Source: Sphaerobacter sp. (lineage in GTDB: Bacteria > Chloroflexota > Chloroflexia > Thermomicrobiales > Thermomicrobiaceae). Taken from it: a DNA stretch of 37,108 nucleotides. A program made the translations under genes and the position numbers. Within the stretch, counting starts at the first letter, position 1. The number at the start of each line of letters is the position of its first letter. The notes beneath the pieces are model-generated. The model saw only the letters and a list, made by a program, of their open reading frames with translations, had not been told where the DNA came from and searched no databases. Where the stretch lies: positions 1 to 37,108 of the forward strand of contig NZ_JADGHZ010000017.1 in the NCBI RefSeq assembly GCF_019683595.1, read 5' to 3'. Below are positions 8,768-16,060 of the stretch, piece by piece.

Positions 8768-8808
8768 GTCGCAGGGGCGGAGTCACTGCCGCCTCCGCCC
8801 CTTGCGAC
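8768..8808 (-). terminator. strong hairpin upstream of the binding-protein gene
   Basis: GTCGCAGGGGCGGAG (8768-8782) pairs with CTCCGCCCCTTGCGAC (8793-8808), a 15-bp stem with one bulge. It lies in the 210 nt gap after the CocE-like hydrolase stop. With no T-run it may be an attenuator or mRNA-processing site dividing the operon, rather than a classical terminator. Confidence 0.5.
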
Positions 8809-8842
8809 CGGGCACATCGGCCTACGTACTCGTGATTTCGCC

Positions 8843-10570
8843 CTACCGTGCCTTCCCGCCTGAGCCGACCGAACCGCGGACAACGGGCAGGTGGAGCCGC
8901 GACGGGTACGCCGGTGCGTGGTGCACGGTGTTGTGCGCAACACGCGGGTTCGCGGCCCACTTGATCGGCCCGAAGCGGTTCATGTTCCGCGCGAACCAGG
9001 GGAAGTCGCTGCTGGTGATCGACACCCGAATGCGGTGGCCGGGCAGGAAGGCGTGGTGCGTGGGCCACAGCTCGACGGTGAAGCGCGTGGGCTCGCCCGG
9101 CGTGAGCGGCGTGGGCGATTCCAGCGAATCGCGGTACGAAGCGCGCAGGCAGCCCTGAGTCACCTTGATGGACCGTCCATCCGGGTGGACGTCGGTGATC
9201 TTCACATGCCAGTCGGTGTCGTCACAGTCGCTGGACGCAAAGAGCTCAAGCCGCGGCCAGCCGGAAATGACCACCGGCTCGGTCAGGACCTCGCTGGTGT
9301 AGACGATGACGTCGTCCCGCGCTTCGACCGCGGTCTGATCCAGCGGGATCTCCTCGATGGGGTAGCGGCGGACGTCCATCTGCGTCGGCGCCGGGTCCAT
9401 CGGGTCGTACCGGTAGGTCCGGTCCGGATCCGCAGCGGCCGGCGGATCGGTCGTGAGGGTGCCTTCCGCGCCGTCGAAACGGAGGTGGAGGACCTCCTCC
9501 CGCTCGGCGAGCGGCCAGTGGTCCGCCTCGACCCAGACGTTGGTGCCGGGCTCGAACAGGCGGACGGGTGCCGTATCGAGGATGCCGTTGTCGATGCCTT
9601 TGAGCCAGTAGTCAAACCACTGGAGGTGCAACTGGTCCATGTCCAGCGCGGCCTCAGGGCCGAAGTCGATGTCGAGGTAGCGGGAGTGGGGATAGCGCGA
9701 ACCGAGGTGGCTCCACGGGCCGACCACGAGGCGCTGTGCATCGCGCGCGGGCGAGTAGCGCACCATGTGTTCGTAGTGATGGAAGGCGCCGAGGAGATCC
9801 TCCAGGTCGTACCAGCCGGTCACGTGGAGACACGGGACGTCGATGCCGGCGTAGCGATCGTCGAAGCGGATGGCCCTCCAGAAGTCGTCGAGCGTGTCGT
9901 GGTCCATCATGTCGCGCCAGGTCTGGCCGGTCGGGTTGATGAACTCCCCGATCGCTTCCAGCGGCAGGCGCCGGAGTACCTCATCCCAGTCCGTGTGCGC
10001 GAGGCTGTAGGACTCGTTGATGCGCCGGCGCACCATGTGGACCCACCACCCGAAGTAGAGCTGGAAGACGCCGGACGTGTAGGGGATCTCCTGCTGCCAC
10101 CGCCCCGCGGCCGAGGTCGACACCATGCAGGTCAGGTGCGGCGGGCGCTCGGACGCGGCCGCCCACTGGGTCCAGCCCATGTAGCTCAGGCCGGTGGTGC
10201 CGACCTTGCCGGTGCACCAGTCCTGCGCCGCGACCCACTCGATGATGTCGTAGCCATCCTGCGGGTCGTTGACGAACGCACGCCACTCGCCCTCGGACTT
10301 GCCGCGCCCCCGGACATCTACGACGACGAACGCATACCCGTGCTCCTGGTAGAACCGGCCTTCGGCCGGGAAGAAGGTCGGGTTGCTCTTGTCGTATGGC
10401 GTGATCTGGACGATGGCCGGAGCCGGGAGGGCGGATGCGTCCGGCAGGTAGATGTCGGCCGCCAGTTCCACACCATCCCGCATCGGGATTCCGACCTCAA
10501 CGACCGCCCCGACATCCCCGGCGGCCGCCAGGCGTGCCTCGAACCGCTGGCGCGGTGTCATCTCGGACAT
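8843..10570 (-). CDS. CocE/NonD family hydrolase (S15 X-Pro dipeptidyl-peptidase-like)
   Basis: A 575-residue serine hydrolase of the CocE/X-prolyl dipeptidyl aminopeptidase family, which cleaves esters or peptides after proline. The N-terminal alpha/beta domain has VEVGIPMRDGVELAADIYLP, the oxyanion-region VVVDVRGRGKSEG and the nucleophile Ser129 in GLSYMGW. Asp follows in HVTGWYDL and His in GPWSHLGS, completing the triad. The C-terminal jelly-roll domain carries TGWPRLELFASSD-type and GHRIRVSITSSDFPWFARN motifs. The ATG at 10570 has AGGGGC upstream. It is the first gene after the 10617-10645 promoter and precedes the peptide transporter genes, which suggests peptide breakdown, though cocaine-esterase-like ester hydrolysis is possible. 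No signal peptide is visible, so it is likely cytoplasmic. Confidence 0.9.
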   Translation of the reverse strand: MSEMTPRQRFEARLAAAGDVGAVVEVGIPMRDGVELAADIYLPDASALPAPAIVQITPYDKSNPTFFPAEGRFYQEHGYAFVVVDVRGRGKSEGEWRAFVNDPQDGYDIIEWVAAQDWCTGKVGTTGLSYMGWTQWAAASERPPHLTCMVSTSAAGRWQQEIPYTSGVFQLYFGWWVHMVRRRINESYSLAHTDWDEVLRRLPLEAIGEFINPTGQTWRDMMDHDTLDDFWRAIRFDDRYAGIDVPCLHVTGWYDLEDLLGAFHHYEHMVRYSPARDAQRLVVGPWSHLGSRYPHSRYLDIDFGPEAALDMDQLHLQWFDYWLKGIDNGILDTAPVRLFEPGTNVWVEADHWPLAEREEVLHLRFDGAEGTLTTDPPAAADPDRTYRYDPMDPAPTQMDVRRYPIEEIPLDQTAVEARDDVIVYTSEVLTEPVVISGWPRLELFASSDCDDTDWHVKITDVHPDGRSIKVTQGCLRASYRDSLESPTPLTPGEPTRFTVELWPTHHAFLPGHRIRVSITSSDFPWFARNMNRFGPIKWAANPRVAHNTVHHAPAYPSRLHLPVVRGSVGSGGKAR

Positions 10571-10616
10571 GCTGCCCCTACACCAATCACACGGTAGCCG
10601 GTTCCAAACGTGGCGC

Positions 10617-10645
10617 ACTATATCAGACGATGCCAGGGATGTCCA
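10617..10645 (-). promoter_or_regulatory. promoter of the hydrolase-dpp operon
   Basis: On the minus strand a -35 TGGACA (10645-10640) and a -10 TATAGT (10622-10617) are separated by 17 bp. Each matches 5 of 6 sigma70 consensus bases. Transcription would begin near 10610, about 40 nt before the ATG at 10570. This is among the clearest promoters in the window. Confidence 0.7.
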
Positions 10646-10775
10646 TTCAACCCGTGCCGCGCAGCCGATCATGGCCGCGATTTTCCCCCGGAGTGTCGGA
10701 CGCGCAAGGTGCTACGCGCTGCGTATACGGAGGAGGTGCGGCGGTCAGGCGGGTGGTGGGACGCCGATTCCCGCA

Positions 10776-11528
10776 CTACGGCGAACGATAGCCGCCGTAG
10801 AGGGCATGACCGGCGCGGAGCCAGAAGCAATCGACGGCGGCGAAACCCGCCTCGCGCAGCCAGATCAACTGCTCGAACAGCCCCGAGGGCTTGTCGACCT
10901 CGATGTCGGGGTCGGCGAAGTGGTTCCAGCCGTTCTGGAAGAAGGCGTAGACCTCCGCGCCCTCGGGGAGGCCCGTGGTCTGTTCCCGCACCACCGCGTC
11001 CCACGCCGCGGCGTAGGCGGCCTGGGCGATGGGGTTGACCGGCTCGACCAGATCCAGGATCAACAGTGCACCACCTGGTTCCAATCGCTCGTAGAGGTCG
11101 CGGAAGAGCCGCTGCTTGCCCGGTCCGTCGAGGTGATGGATCGCTAGCGAGGAGACGAAGCAGCGGGCCGGACCGGGGAGTGCGTCGAGCCAGTCGCGCG
11201 CGAACAGGTCGAAGTGGCGGAAGTCGACGCGATCGGCGTATGGGGCCAGCCGCCGGCGCGCTTCGTCCAGCATGCGGTGGGAGCCGTCGAGTGCGACGAC
11301 GCGGCTAGCGGGGAAACGCTCCAGGATTGCGGCGCTCAACCCACCGGCGCCGCAGGCGAGGTCGATCGCCAGGAACGACTCATCCGGCCGCGCCGGGATC
11401 AGCGCGGTGAGCAGGGCGACGTGCTCGGCGCGTGAGGGGGTGATCGCGTCCCCGTAGCGGATGAACGCTGTCGAGTCGTCCTCCTGCCAGGCGGGTTGGT
11501 TGCCGGGCGACGGCTTGGAGTCGGTCAT
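10776..11528 (-). CDS. class I SAM-dependent methyltransferase
   Basis: A 250-residue methyltransferase with a Rossmann fold. Motif I is AIDLACGAGGLS (~54-65), the acidic end of beta2 is VVALDGSHRML (~78-88), and PGPARCFVSSLAIHHLDG holds the post-motif region typical of the Methyltransf_25/UbiE-like group. LEPGGALLILDLVEP is the motif III strand. It should transfer a methyl group from S-adenosylmethionine to an unknown small molecule. ATG 11528 has AAAGGG upstream. It ends 205 nt before the hydrolase gene, and an independent promoter lies in that gap, so the two are probably separate units. It is divergent from the DedA gene. A link to the nearby pterin-like cluster is possible but not shown. 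Confidence 0.85.
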   Translation of the reverse strand: MTDSKPSPGNQPAWQEDDSTAFIRYGDAITPSRAEHVALLTALIPARPDESFLAIDLACGAGGLSAAILERFPASRVVALDGSHRMLDEARRRLAPYADRVDFRHFDLFARDWLDALPGPARCFVSSLAIHHLDGPGKQRLFRDLYERLEPGGALLILDLVEPVNPIAQAAYAAAWDAVVREQTTGLPEGAEVYAFFQNGWNHFADPDIEVDKPSGLFEQLIWLREAGFAAVDCFWLRAGHALYGGYRSP

Positions 11529-11596
11529 GATCAGACCCTTTCGCGTTCGTTAGTGTCGGGATGCCGACCGTGCGTGCATACTACGTCCCGGCGTGC

Positions 11597-11634
11597 CTGC
11601 TCGTCGAGCAGCCGGGTGCCGCGACCGCGGCACC
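11597..11634. other. two adjacent hairpins in the methyltransferase/DedA intergenic region
   Basis: CTGCTCGtCGAGCAG (11597-11611) and GGTGCCGCG-AC-CGCGGCACC (11615-11634) are near-perfect short stem-loops 40-77 nt before the DedA start. They could be leader structures or operator palindromes. No metabolite riboswitch is recognised. Confidence 0.4.
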
Positions 11635-11673
11635 GGAGCCGACCGCGAAGGACGTGAATGGGAAGGGAACGGC

Positions 11674-12288
11674 ATGAGTGAGTGGACGACACAGGTCTTG
11701 GAGTCGCTGGGCTACCTCGGGCTCTGGCTGGTGCTCGTCGTGGAGAATCTCTTCCCGCCGATCCCTTCCGAGCTGGTGCTCCCGCTGGCCGGGTTCTTCG
11801 TCGGTCGTGGGCAGATGAACCTCGGGTTTGCCGTCCTGGCGGCGACCGCCGGGTCGTACACCGGCGCGCTCGTCCTCTACGCGCTGGGGCGGTGGGGCGG
11901 CCGTCCGCTGGTCCTGCGCTACGGGCACATCCTGCGGATCGACGAGGCGCTACTGGGCCGGGCCGAGCGCTGGTTCGGGAGTTGGGGTGACTGGGTGGTG
12001 CTCGGCGCGCGGGTGGTGCCGATCGCGCGGAGCGTCGTGTCGGTCCCCGCGGGGACGATGCGGATGCCGCTCCTGCGGTTCAGCGTGCTGACGGTGATCG
12101 GCAGCAGCATCTGGAACCTGGTCCTGATCGGCGCGGGGGTGCTGCTGGGCCGGAACTGGGAGCGGGTGAGCCACTGGGTTGAAACCTACTCCAACGTGGT
12201 GCTCGTCCTGCTGGTGCTGGCCGTGATCGTCGGCGGCGCGTACGGGCTCTACCGCTTCCGGATGAAGCCGGGCGACTCGCGCCGCTAA
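11674..12288 (+). CDS. DedA family membrane protein
   Basis: A 204-residue DedA/SNARE-associated (VTT-domain) protein. These inner-membrane proteins help move polyprenyl-phosphate or phospholipid carriers across the membrane and affect envelope stress resistance. The diagnostic ENLFPPIPSELVLPLAG stretch is near residues 24-40. The second hallmark ARVVPIARSVVSVPAGTMRM, with its conserved arginines, is near 110-130. Several hydrophobic helices follow, with a final helix near 175-195 and a basic tail. ATG 11674 follows GGGAAGGGA by a few bases. A clear terminator follows at 12373-12404. The specific lipid substrate is unknown. Confidence 0.93.
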   Translation: MSEWTTQVLESLGYLGLWLVLVVENLFPPIPSELVLPLAGFFVGRGQMNLGFAVLAATAGSYTGALVLYALGRWGGRPLVLRYGHILRIDEALLGRAERWFGSWGDWVVLGARVVPIARSVVSVPAGTMRMPLLRFSVLTVIGSSIWNLVLIGAGVLLGRNWERVSHWVETYSNVVLVLLVLAVIVGGAYGLYRFRMKPGDSRR

Positions 12289-12372
12289 GTGCCCTGGCGG
12301 CGCACGCTCCTTGCACGGTGTGCGGGGTGCTACCCTTCCCTACCCCACCATCCCCATGACACGCGAAGGATC

Positions 12373-12404
12373 ACCCGCTGCGGAGGTGCAGCGGGTTTGT
12401 TATT
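12373..12404 (+). terminator. intrinsic terminator after the DedA gene
   Basis: The 9-bp stem ACCCGCTGC/GCAGCGGGT (12373-12381 with 12388-12396) has a 6-nt loop and is followed by TTTGTTATT. It is the most canonical Rho-independent terminator in the window and separates the DedA gene from the convergent reductase gene. Confidence 0.8.
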
Positions 12405-12445
12405 GAGTCGTGAGTTATGTCCACTTAAACGCGAGGCGCATCTCC

Positions 12446-13219
12446 TCAGCGGTGTGGCGCATCGCCGCGCTCCGGGCAAGTGTCGCCGATGAGGAGGAGA
12501 TCGTCGCCAGCGAGGAGGATCCGGCGGCGTCGGAGTGGCAGGGCGTCGGCCAGGCGGTCGATGCCCAAGTCGCCGACTGCCTCGATCCCGGAGCCGAGGA
12601 TCTTGGGAGCGATGCAGACGGCCAGCCGGTCCACGACTCCCGCGCGGAAGGCGGCGGTGATCGTCCGCGCCCCGCCCTCGATCAACAGGGTTCGGATCCC
12701 CAGCCCGCGGAGCCGGCGCAAGGCGTCGGCGAGATCGACCCCTCCACCCGGGTGGCCTGTGACGATCAGCACGCGGGCCCCGGTGTCGCGGATGCATGCC
12801 AGCCGATCCGGCGGGGCCTGTGCGGTGGTGACGACGAGCGTCTGATCCGCCGCGCCGTCGCGCAGCACCGCGGCGTCCAGGGGTAGGCGCAGTCGCGAGT
12901 CGAGGATGACCCGCCGCGGGCTGGGACCTGCGACCAGGCGGGTGGTCAGGCGTGGGTCGTCGGCCAGGACGGTACCGATGCCGACGAGGATGGCGTCGTG
13001 CTCCGCACGCAGGCAGTGGGCGAAGGTGAGCGAGTCGGGACAACTCACCCAGCGGGAGTCGCCGCTGCGGGTGGCGATGCGCCCGTCGAGCGTCTGCGCA
13101 TAGGCGACGGTCACCCAGGGACGGTCTGCCGGCGCCGCGCCCTCGGGCGGGCGGGCAAGTTCCCGCAGCACATCCTCGGTGACGGCATCCCTGAGCGCGG
13201 GCAGGCGCGGTGGCTCCAC
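12446..13219 (-). CDS. RibD C-terminal-type reductase (DHFR-fold, pyrimidine/pterin reductase)
   Basis: A 257-residue stand-alone reductase of the RibD_C family, related in fold to dihydrofolate reductase. The classic member reduces the ribosyl group of the 5-amino-6-ribosylaminouracil phosphate intermediate of riboflavin synthesis with NADPH. Seen here are VTVAYAQTLDGRIA, SRWVSCPDSLTFAHCLRAEHDAILVGIGTVLADDPRLTTR, PRRVILDSRLRLPL and LLIEGGARTITAAFRAGVVDRL, the standard substrate- and NADPH-binding segments. No deaminase domain is attached. GTG 13219 was chosen because AAGGAGG lies 7 nt upstream; an ATG frame to 13315 lacks such a site. It is divergent from the glycosyltransferase-dehydrogenase-PTPS genes, sharing a ~145 bp control region, so it may serve a pterin-like pathway rather than riboflavin. 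Fold certain, substrate open. Confidence 0.88.
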   Translation of the reverse strand: MEPPRLPALRDAVTEDVLRELARPPEGAAPADRPWVTVAYAQTLDGRIATRSGDSRWVSCPDSLTFAHCLRAEHDAILVGIGTVLADDPRLTTRLVAGPSPRRVILDSRLRLPLDAAVLRDGAADQTLVVTTAQAPPDRLACIRDTGARVLIVTGHPGGGVDLADALRRLRGLGIRTLLIEGGARTITAAFRAGVVDRLAVCIAPKILGSGIEAVGDLGIDRLADALPLRRRRILLAGDDLLLIGDTCPERGDAPHR

Positions 13220-13364
13220 GCGATCCCTCCTTCGCCGGTGTGTCCGGTGTTGGTACCGCACGTCGCGGGCCGCGCGTGGCCGGTTGGCACGCCGCTTGCC
13301 GAGCTGCGTCGGCACTCACCCGCCGCGGCACGTGCCACCCGAACGCCTGAAGGAGGACGAGACG

Positions 13365-14441
13365 CTGCGCCTCGTGCTGGTCACTGCTGGCGATCCGCAG
13401 CGGCTGACCGGGGGTCATCTGTACCACCGGCGCATCGCGGAGACGGCGCCGCGCCACGGCGCCTGCCTGCGCTTCGCCGTGATCCCGGAGCGGCCGCTCG
13501 GGCTGGCCGCTGCCGCGGGCGCGGCGACACTCGCCCGGCTGCGGACGGAGCGGCCCGATGCGCTGCTGGTCGACAGCATCGCGACGGCGGCGCTGGCGCT
13601 GCCGCTCCGGGTCGTGCACGTGGGCGTGCCGGTGATCGGAGTCCTCCACCAGCCGCCGGGCGGCGTGCGGCGCGAGGGCGACGGCGGCCGTGACGGGCTG
13701 CGCGTCCGGCTCGACCGGGCCTTCGCCGAGCGGGCCGACCGGGTGATCGTGCCGAGCGCGACGCTGGCGACCATGCTGCGGCAGGCGGGGATCTCGGAGG
13801 AACGGTTGCGCGTCGTTCCACCGGGGCACGACCTGCCGGAGCCGGTCGGGCCGGTGCCGGACCTCCGCCGCGGCAGCGGGCCGGCGGTCCTCTGCGTGGC
13901 GAACTGGCTACCGGCCAAGGGGATCGACCTGCTGCTCGAGGCGTTCGCGCGGCTGCCGGACGAGCGCGCGACGTTGCATCTGGTCGGGGAGACGACGGCC
14001 GATCCGGCCTATGCCAGGACGCTGCGCGCGCGGCTGGCGGCACCGGACCTACAGGATCGGGTGGTGGTCCACGGACCGCGTCCGCCGGAGGTGGTCGCCG
14101 CGTATCTCCGAGGGGCCGACGTCTTCGTGCTGGCGAGCTGGTCGGAGTCGTACGGCATGGCGGTCGCGGAGGCGATGGCGGCGGGGCTGCCGGTCGTCGC
14201 GACGCGAGTCGGTCACCTCCCCTGCCTGGTGACGGACGGCGTTACCGGGCTGCTCGTGCCGCCGGGCGATGCCGACGCGCTGGGTGCGGCTCTGGGCCGC
14301 CTGGTGGCCGACGCGGGGCTCCGGCGCGCGATGGGGGCCGCCGCGGCGCGTCGCGCGGCGTCCTTCCCCCGCTGGGACGACACCGCGGCCGGAGTGCTGG
14401 CCGTCGTGCGCGAGGCCATCGCGGGCGAACGCGGAGCGTGA
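13365..14441 (+). CDS. GT4-family glycosyltransferase, possibly CTG-initiated
   Basis: A ~358-residue retaining GT-B glycosyltransferase of family 4. The C-terminal domain has VLCVANWLPAKGIDLLLEAF, HLVGET and the nucleotide-sugar EX7E motif ESYGMAVAE (E261-E269), then AMAAGLPVVATRVG. The N-terminal domain starts with RLVLVTAGDPQRLTGGHLYHRR, containing the donor/acceptor Gly loop. The start is unusual: a perfect AAGGAGG (13350-13356) lies 8 nt before CTG 13365 but 17 nt before the next conventional codon, GTG 13374. CTG initiation would give the whole first beta strand. It overlaps the dehydrogenase reading frame end-to-start region and is clearly co-transcribed with it. Cyanobacterial pterin glucosyltransferase also belongs to GT4, which fits the PTPS-like neighbour. 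The acceptor is unknown. Confidence 0.87.
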   Translation: MRLVLVTAGDPQRLTGGHLYHRRIAETAPRHGACLRFAVIPERPLGLAAAAGAATLARLRTERPDALLVDSIATAALALPLRVVHVGVPVIGVLHQPPGGVRREGDGGRDGLRVRLDRAFAERADRVIVPSATLATMLRQAGISEERLRVVPPGHDLPEPVGPVPDLRRGSGPAVLCVANWLPAKGIDLLLEAFARLPDERATLHLVGETTADPAYARTLRARLAAPDLQDRVVVHGPRPPEVVAAYLRGADVFVLASWSESYGMAVAEAMAAGLPVVATRVGHLPCLVTDGVTGLLVPPGDADALGAALGRLVADAGLRRAMGAAAARRAASFPRWDDTAAGVLAVVREAIAGERGA

Positions 14442-14455
14442 GAGAGGAGCGCGGG

Positions 14456-15466
14456 ATGGAGGCACGGGCCGTGTGGCTCACCGGTCCCCGGCAGGTCGAG
14501 ATCCGAACCGAGCCGTTGCCGCCGGTTGGGCCGGACCACGTCCTCGTCCGCGCACGCCTCTCGGCGATCAGCCACGGCACGGAGATGCTGGTCTACCGGG
14601 GCGAGGTGCCGGCGCACCTGCCGCTAGACCTGCCGACGTTGGCGGGCAGCTTCGCCTACCCCATCAAGTACGGCTACGCCAGCGTCGGCGAGATCGAAGC
14701 GGCCGGGCCGGAGGTGGAGACGCTCCGGCCGGGCGATCTGGTCTTCGCCCTGCACCCGCACCAGGACCGTTACGTCATCCCCGCGCGGCTGGCTGTCCCG
14801 CTCCCCGCCGGTCTGGACCCGGCCGCCGGCGTCTTCGTTGCGAACCTGGAGACGGCGGTCAACGTGCTGCTCGACACGCCCCTGCGCTTCGGTGAAACGG
14901 CGGTGGTGTTCGGGCAGGGTGTGGTCGGCCTGCTCATCACGATGCTCTTGCGCCGGGCGGGGGCGCGCGACATCATCGCCGTCGATCCGGTGCCCGCGCG
15001 GCGCGAGCGCGCGCTGGCCGCCGGAGCGGGCGTGGCGCTCGCGCCGGACGACGACCTGGCGCAGCGCGTCCGCGAGCGGACGGGCGGCCGGGGTGCGGAC
15101 GTCGCGATCGAGGCCAGCGGCGCGCCCGCGGCGTTGGGACAGGCGTTGGCGGTCCTCGCGGTGCAAGGCACAGCGGTCGTGGCCTCCTGGTACGGCACGA
15201 AGCCGGTGGCCCTGGATCTCGGTTCGGATTTCCACCGGCGCCGACTGCGGATCATCAGCTCGCAGGTCGGCACGATCGATCCGGCGCTCAGCCCACGCTG
15301 GACGCACGAGCGGCGGCGCGACCTGGTGTGCGCGCTGCTGGAGGAACTCCTACTACCCGGCCTCGTCACCCACCGGGTGCCGTTCATCCGTGCGGCCGAG
15401 GCCTACCGCCTGATCGACACGCGTCCGGCGGAGGTGCTGCAGGTGGTGCTGGAGTATGAGGAATGA
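14456..15466 (+). CDS. medium-chain dehydrogenase, BchC-like, lacking zinc ligands
   Basis: A 336-residue MDR-superfamily oxidoreductase. The nucleotide motif GQGVVG (153-158) and VDPVPARRERALAAGA define the Rossmann domain. The N-terminal catalytic domain has SAISHGTEMLVYRGE at 36-50, where zinc enzymes have a Cys ligand before G-T/S-D. Here Ser39-His40 replace it, and the usual GHE is YGYAS. This ISHGTE pattern is that of the BchC-like subgroup, whose named member oxidises a hydroxyethyl side chain of bacteriochlorophyllide. ATG 14456 has GAGAGGAG 6 nt upstream and lies 14 nt after the glycosyltransferase stop. No bacteriochlorophyll genes are visible here, so a side-chain ketone/alcohol of another ring compound is the likely substrate; that is inference. 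Confidence 0.88.
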   Translation: MEARAVWLTGPRQVEIRTEPLPPVGPDHVLVRARLSAISHGTEMLVYRGEVPAHLPLDLPTLAGSFAYPIKYGYASVGEIEAAGPEVETLRPGDLVFALHPHQDRYVIPARLAVPLPAGLDPAAGVFVANLETAVNVLLDTPLRFGETAVVFGQGVVGLLITMLLRRAGARDIIAVDPVPARRERALAAGAGVALAPDDDLAQRVRERTGGRGADVAIEASGAPAALGQALAVLAVQGTAVVASWYGTKPVALDLGSDFHRRRLRIISSQVGTIDPALSPRWTHERRRDLVCALLEELLLPGLVTHRVPFIRAAEAYRLIDTRPAEVLQVVLEYEE

Positions 15467-15469
15467 GGC

Positions 15470-15590
15470 GTGATGCGTCATGCGTCAATCGTCCCCCTCA
15501 CCCCCGGCCCCTCTCGGACGGAGTCCACCAGGGGAGAGGGGGCTTTACGCCTTACGCAGTACGGATGACGCATGACGTATGACGCATCAC
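15470..15590. repeat. ATGCGTC-heptamer inverted-repeat element, copy 1
   Basis: A 121-bp element beginning 4 nt after the dehydrogenase stop. Its ends are GTGATGCGTCAT (15470-15481) and the exact complement ATGACGCATCAC (15579-15590). The left arm has two ATGCGTC units. The core CCCCCTCACCCCCGGCCCCTCTC is shared with copy 2 at 35779-35903. It interrupts the interval between the dehydrogenase and the PTPS-like gene. Confidence 0.75.
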
Positions 15591-15621
15591 GAATAACTCA
15601 TGAACAACGAAAGGCGGCTCC

Positions 15622-15999
15622 ATGTTCGCAATCGGGGTGGTGGCGCAGTTTGAGGCGGCGCACCGGCTGCGGGGCGACTTCGGCCCGGCGAGCCGGCTGC
15701 ATGGGCACACCTACCGGGTCGAGGTCGAAGTCGCCGGGCCGCAGCTCAACGACGACGGCACGCTCTTCGATCTCGGGCTGCTGAGGGCCTGGGTCGATGA
15801 GGCCGTGGGTGAGTTGCACTACCAGAATCTGGACGATCTCCCGGCATTCGCCCAGCGCAACTCGACGGCCGAGGAGGTGGCCCGGTTCCTCCGTGAGACG
15901 CTCGCACCCCGGCTGCACGGCAAAGGGTTGCGGATGCTGACCGTCCGGGTCTGGGAGTCACCCCAGGCCTACGCCGCCTGCCAGTGGGAGCTGCTCTGA
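15622..15999 (+). CDS. 6-pyruvoyl-tetrahydropterin synthase/QueD-fold protein with altered active site
   Basis: A 125-residue T-fold protein of COG0720. The zinc ligands are present: His14 in EAAHRL and His27/His29 in LHGHTY. The conserved substrate-anchoring Glu is in VWESP (Glu112). The catalytic Cys, found four residues before HGH in QueD and six in mammalian PTPS, is missing: the segment reads GPASRLHGH. The Asp-His pair of the LDHxNLD motif reads LHYQNLD. It therefore keeps the pterin-binding, zinc-binding scaffold but probably not PTPS or QueD chemistry. ATG 15622 has AAAGGCGG upstream. It lies 155 nt after the dehydrogenase, separated by a repeat element, and likely belongs to the same pathway. 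Family membership is firm; activity is unknown. Confidence 0.87.
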   Translation: MFAIGVVAQFEAAHRLRGDFGPASRLHGHTYRVEVEVAGPQLNDDGTLFDLGLLRAWVDEAVGELHYQNLDDLPAFAQRNSTAEEVARFLRETLAPRLHGKGLRMLTVRVWESPQAYAACQWELL

Positions 16000-16006
16000 G
16001 GCGGAT

Positions 16007-16055
16007 GTGCCCCGCTCGACCGCCTGCGGCACACTGCACCGGTCGAGCGGGGCAC
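16007..16055. terminator. bidirectional hairpin between convergent genes
   Basis: A perfect 16-bp inverted repeat, GTGCCCCGCTCGACCG (16007-16022) with its complement (16040-16055), has a 17-nt loop. It sits between the PTPS-like stop and the Yip1-family stop, where a terminator serving both strands is expected. There is no T-run. Confidence 0.65.
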
Positions 16056-16060
16056 GCGGG

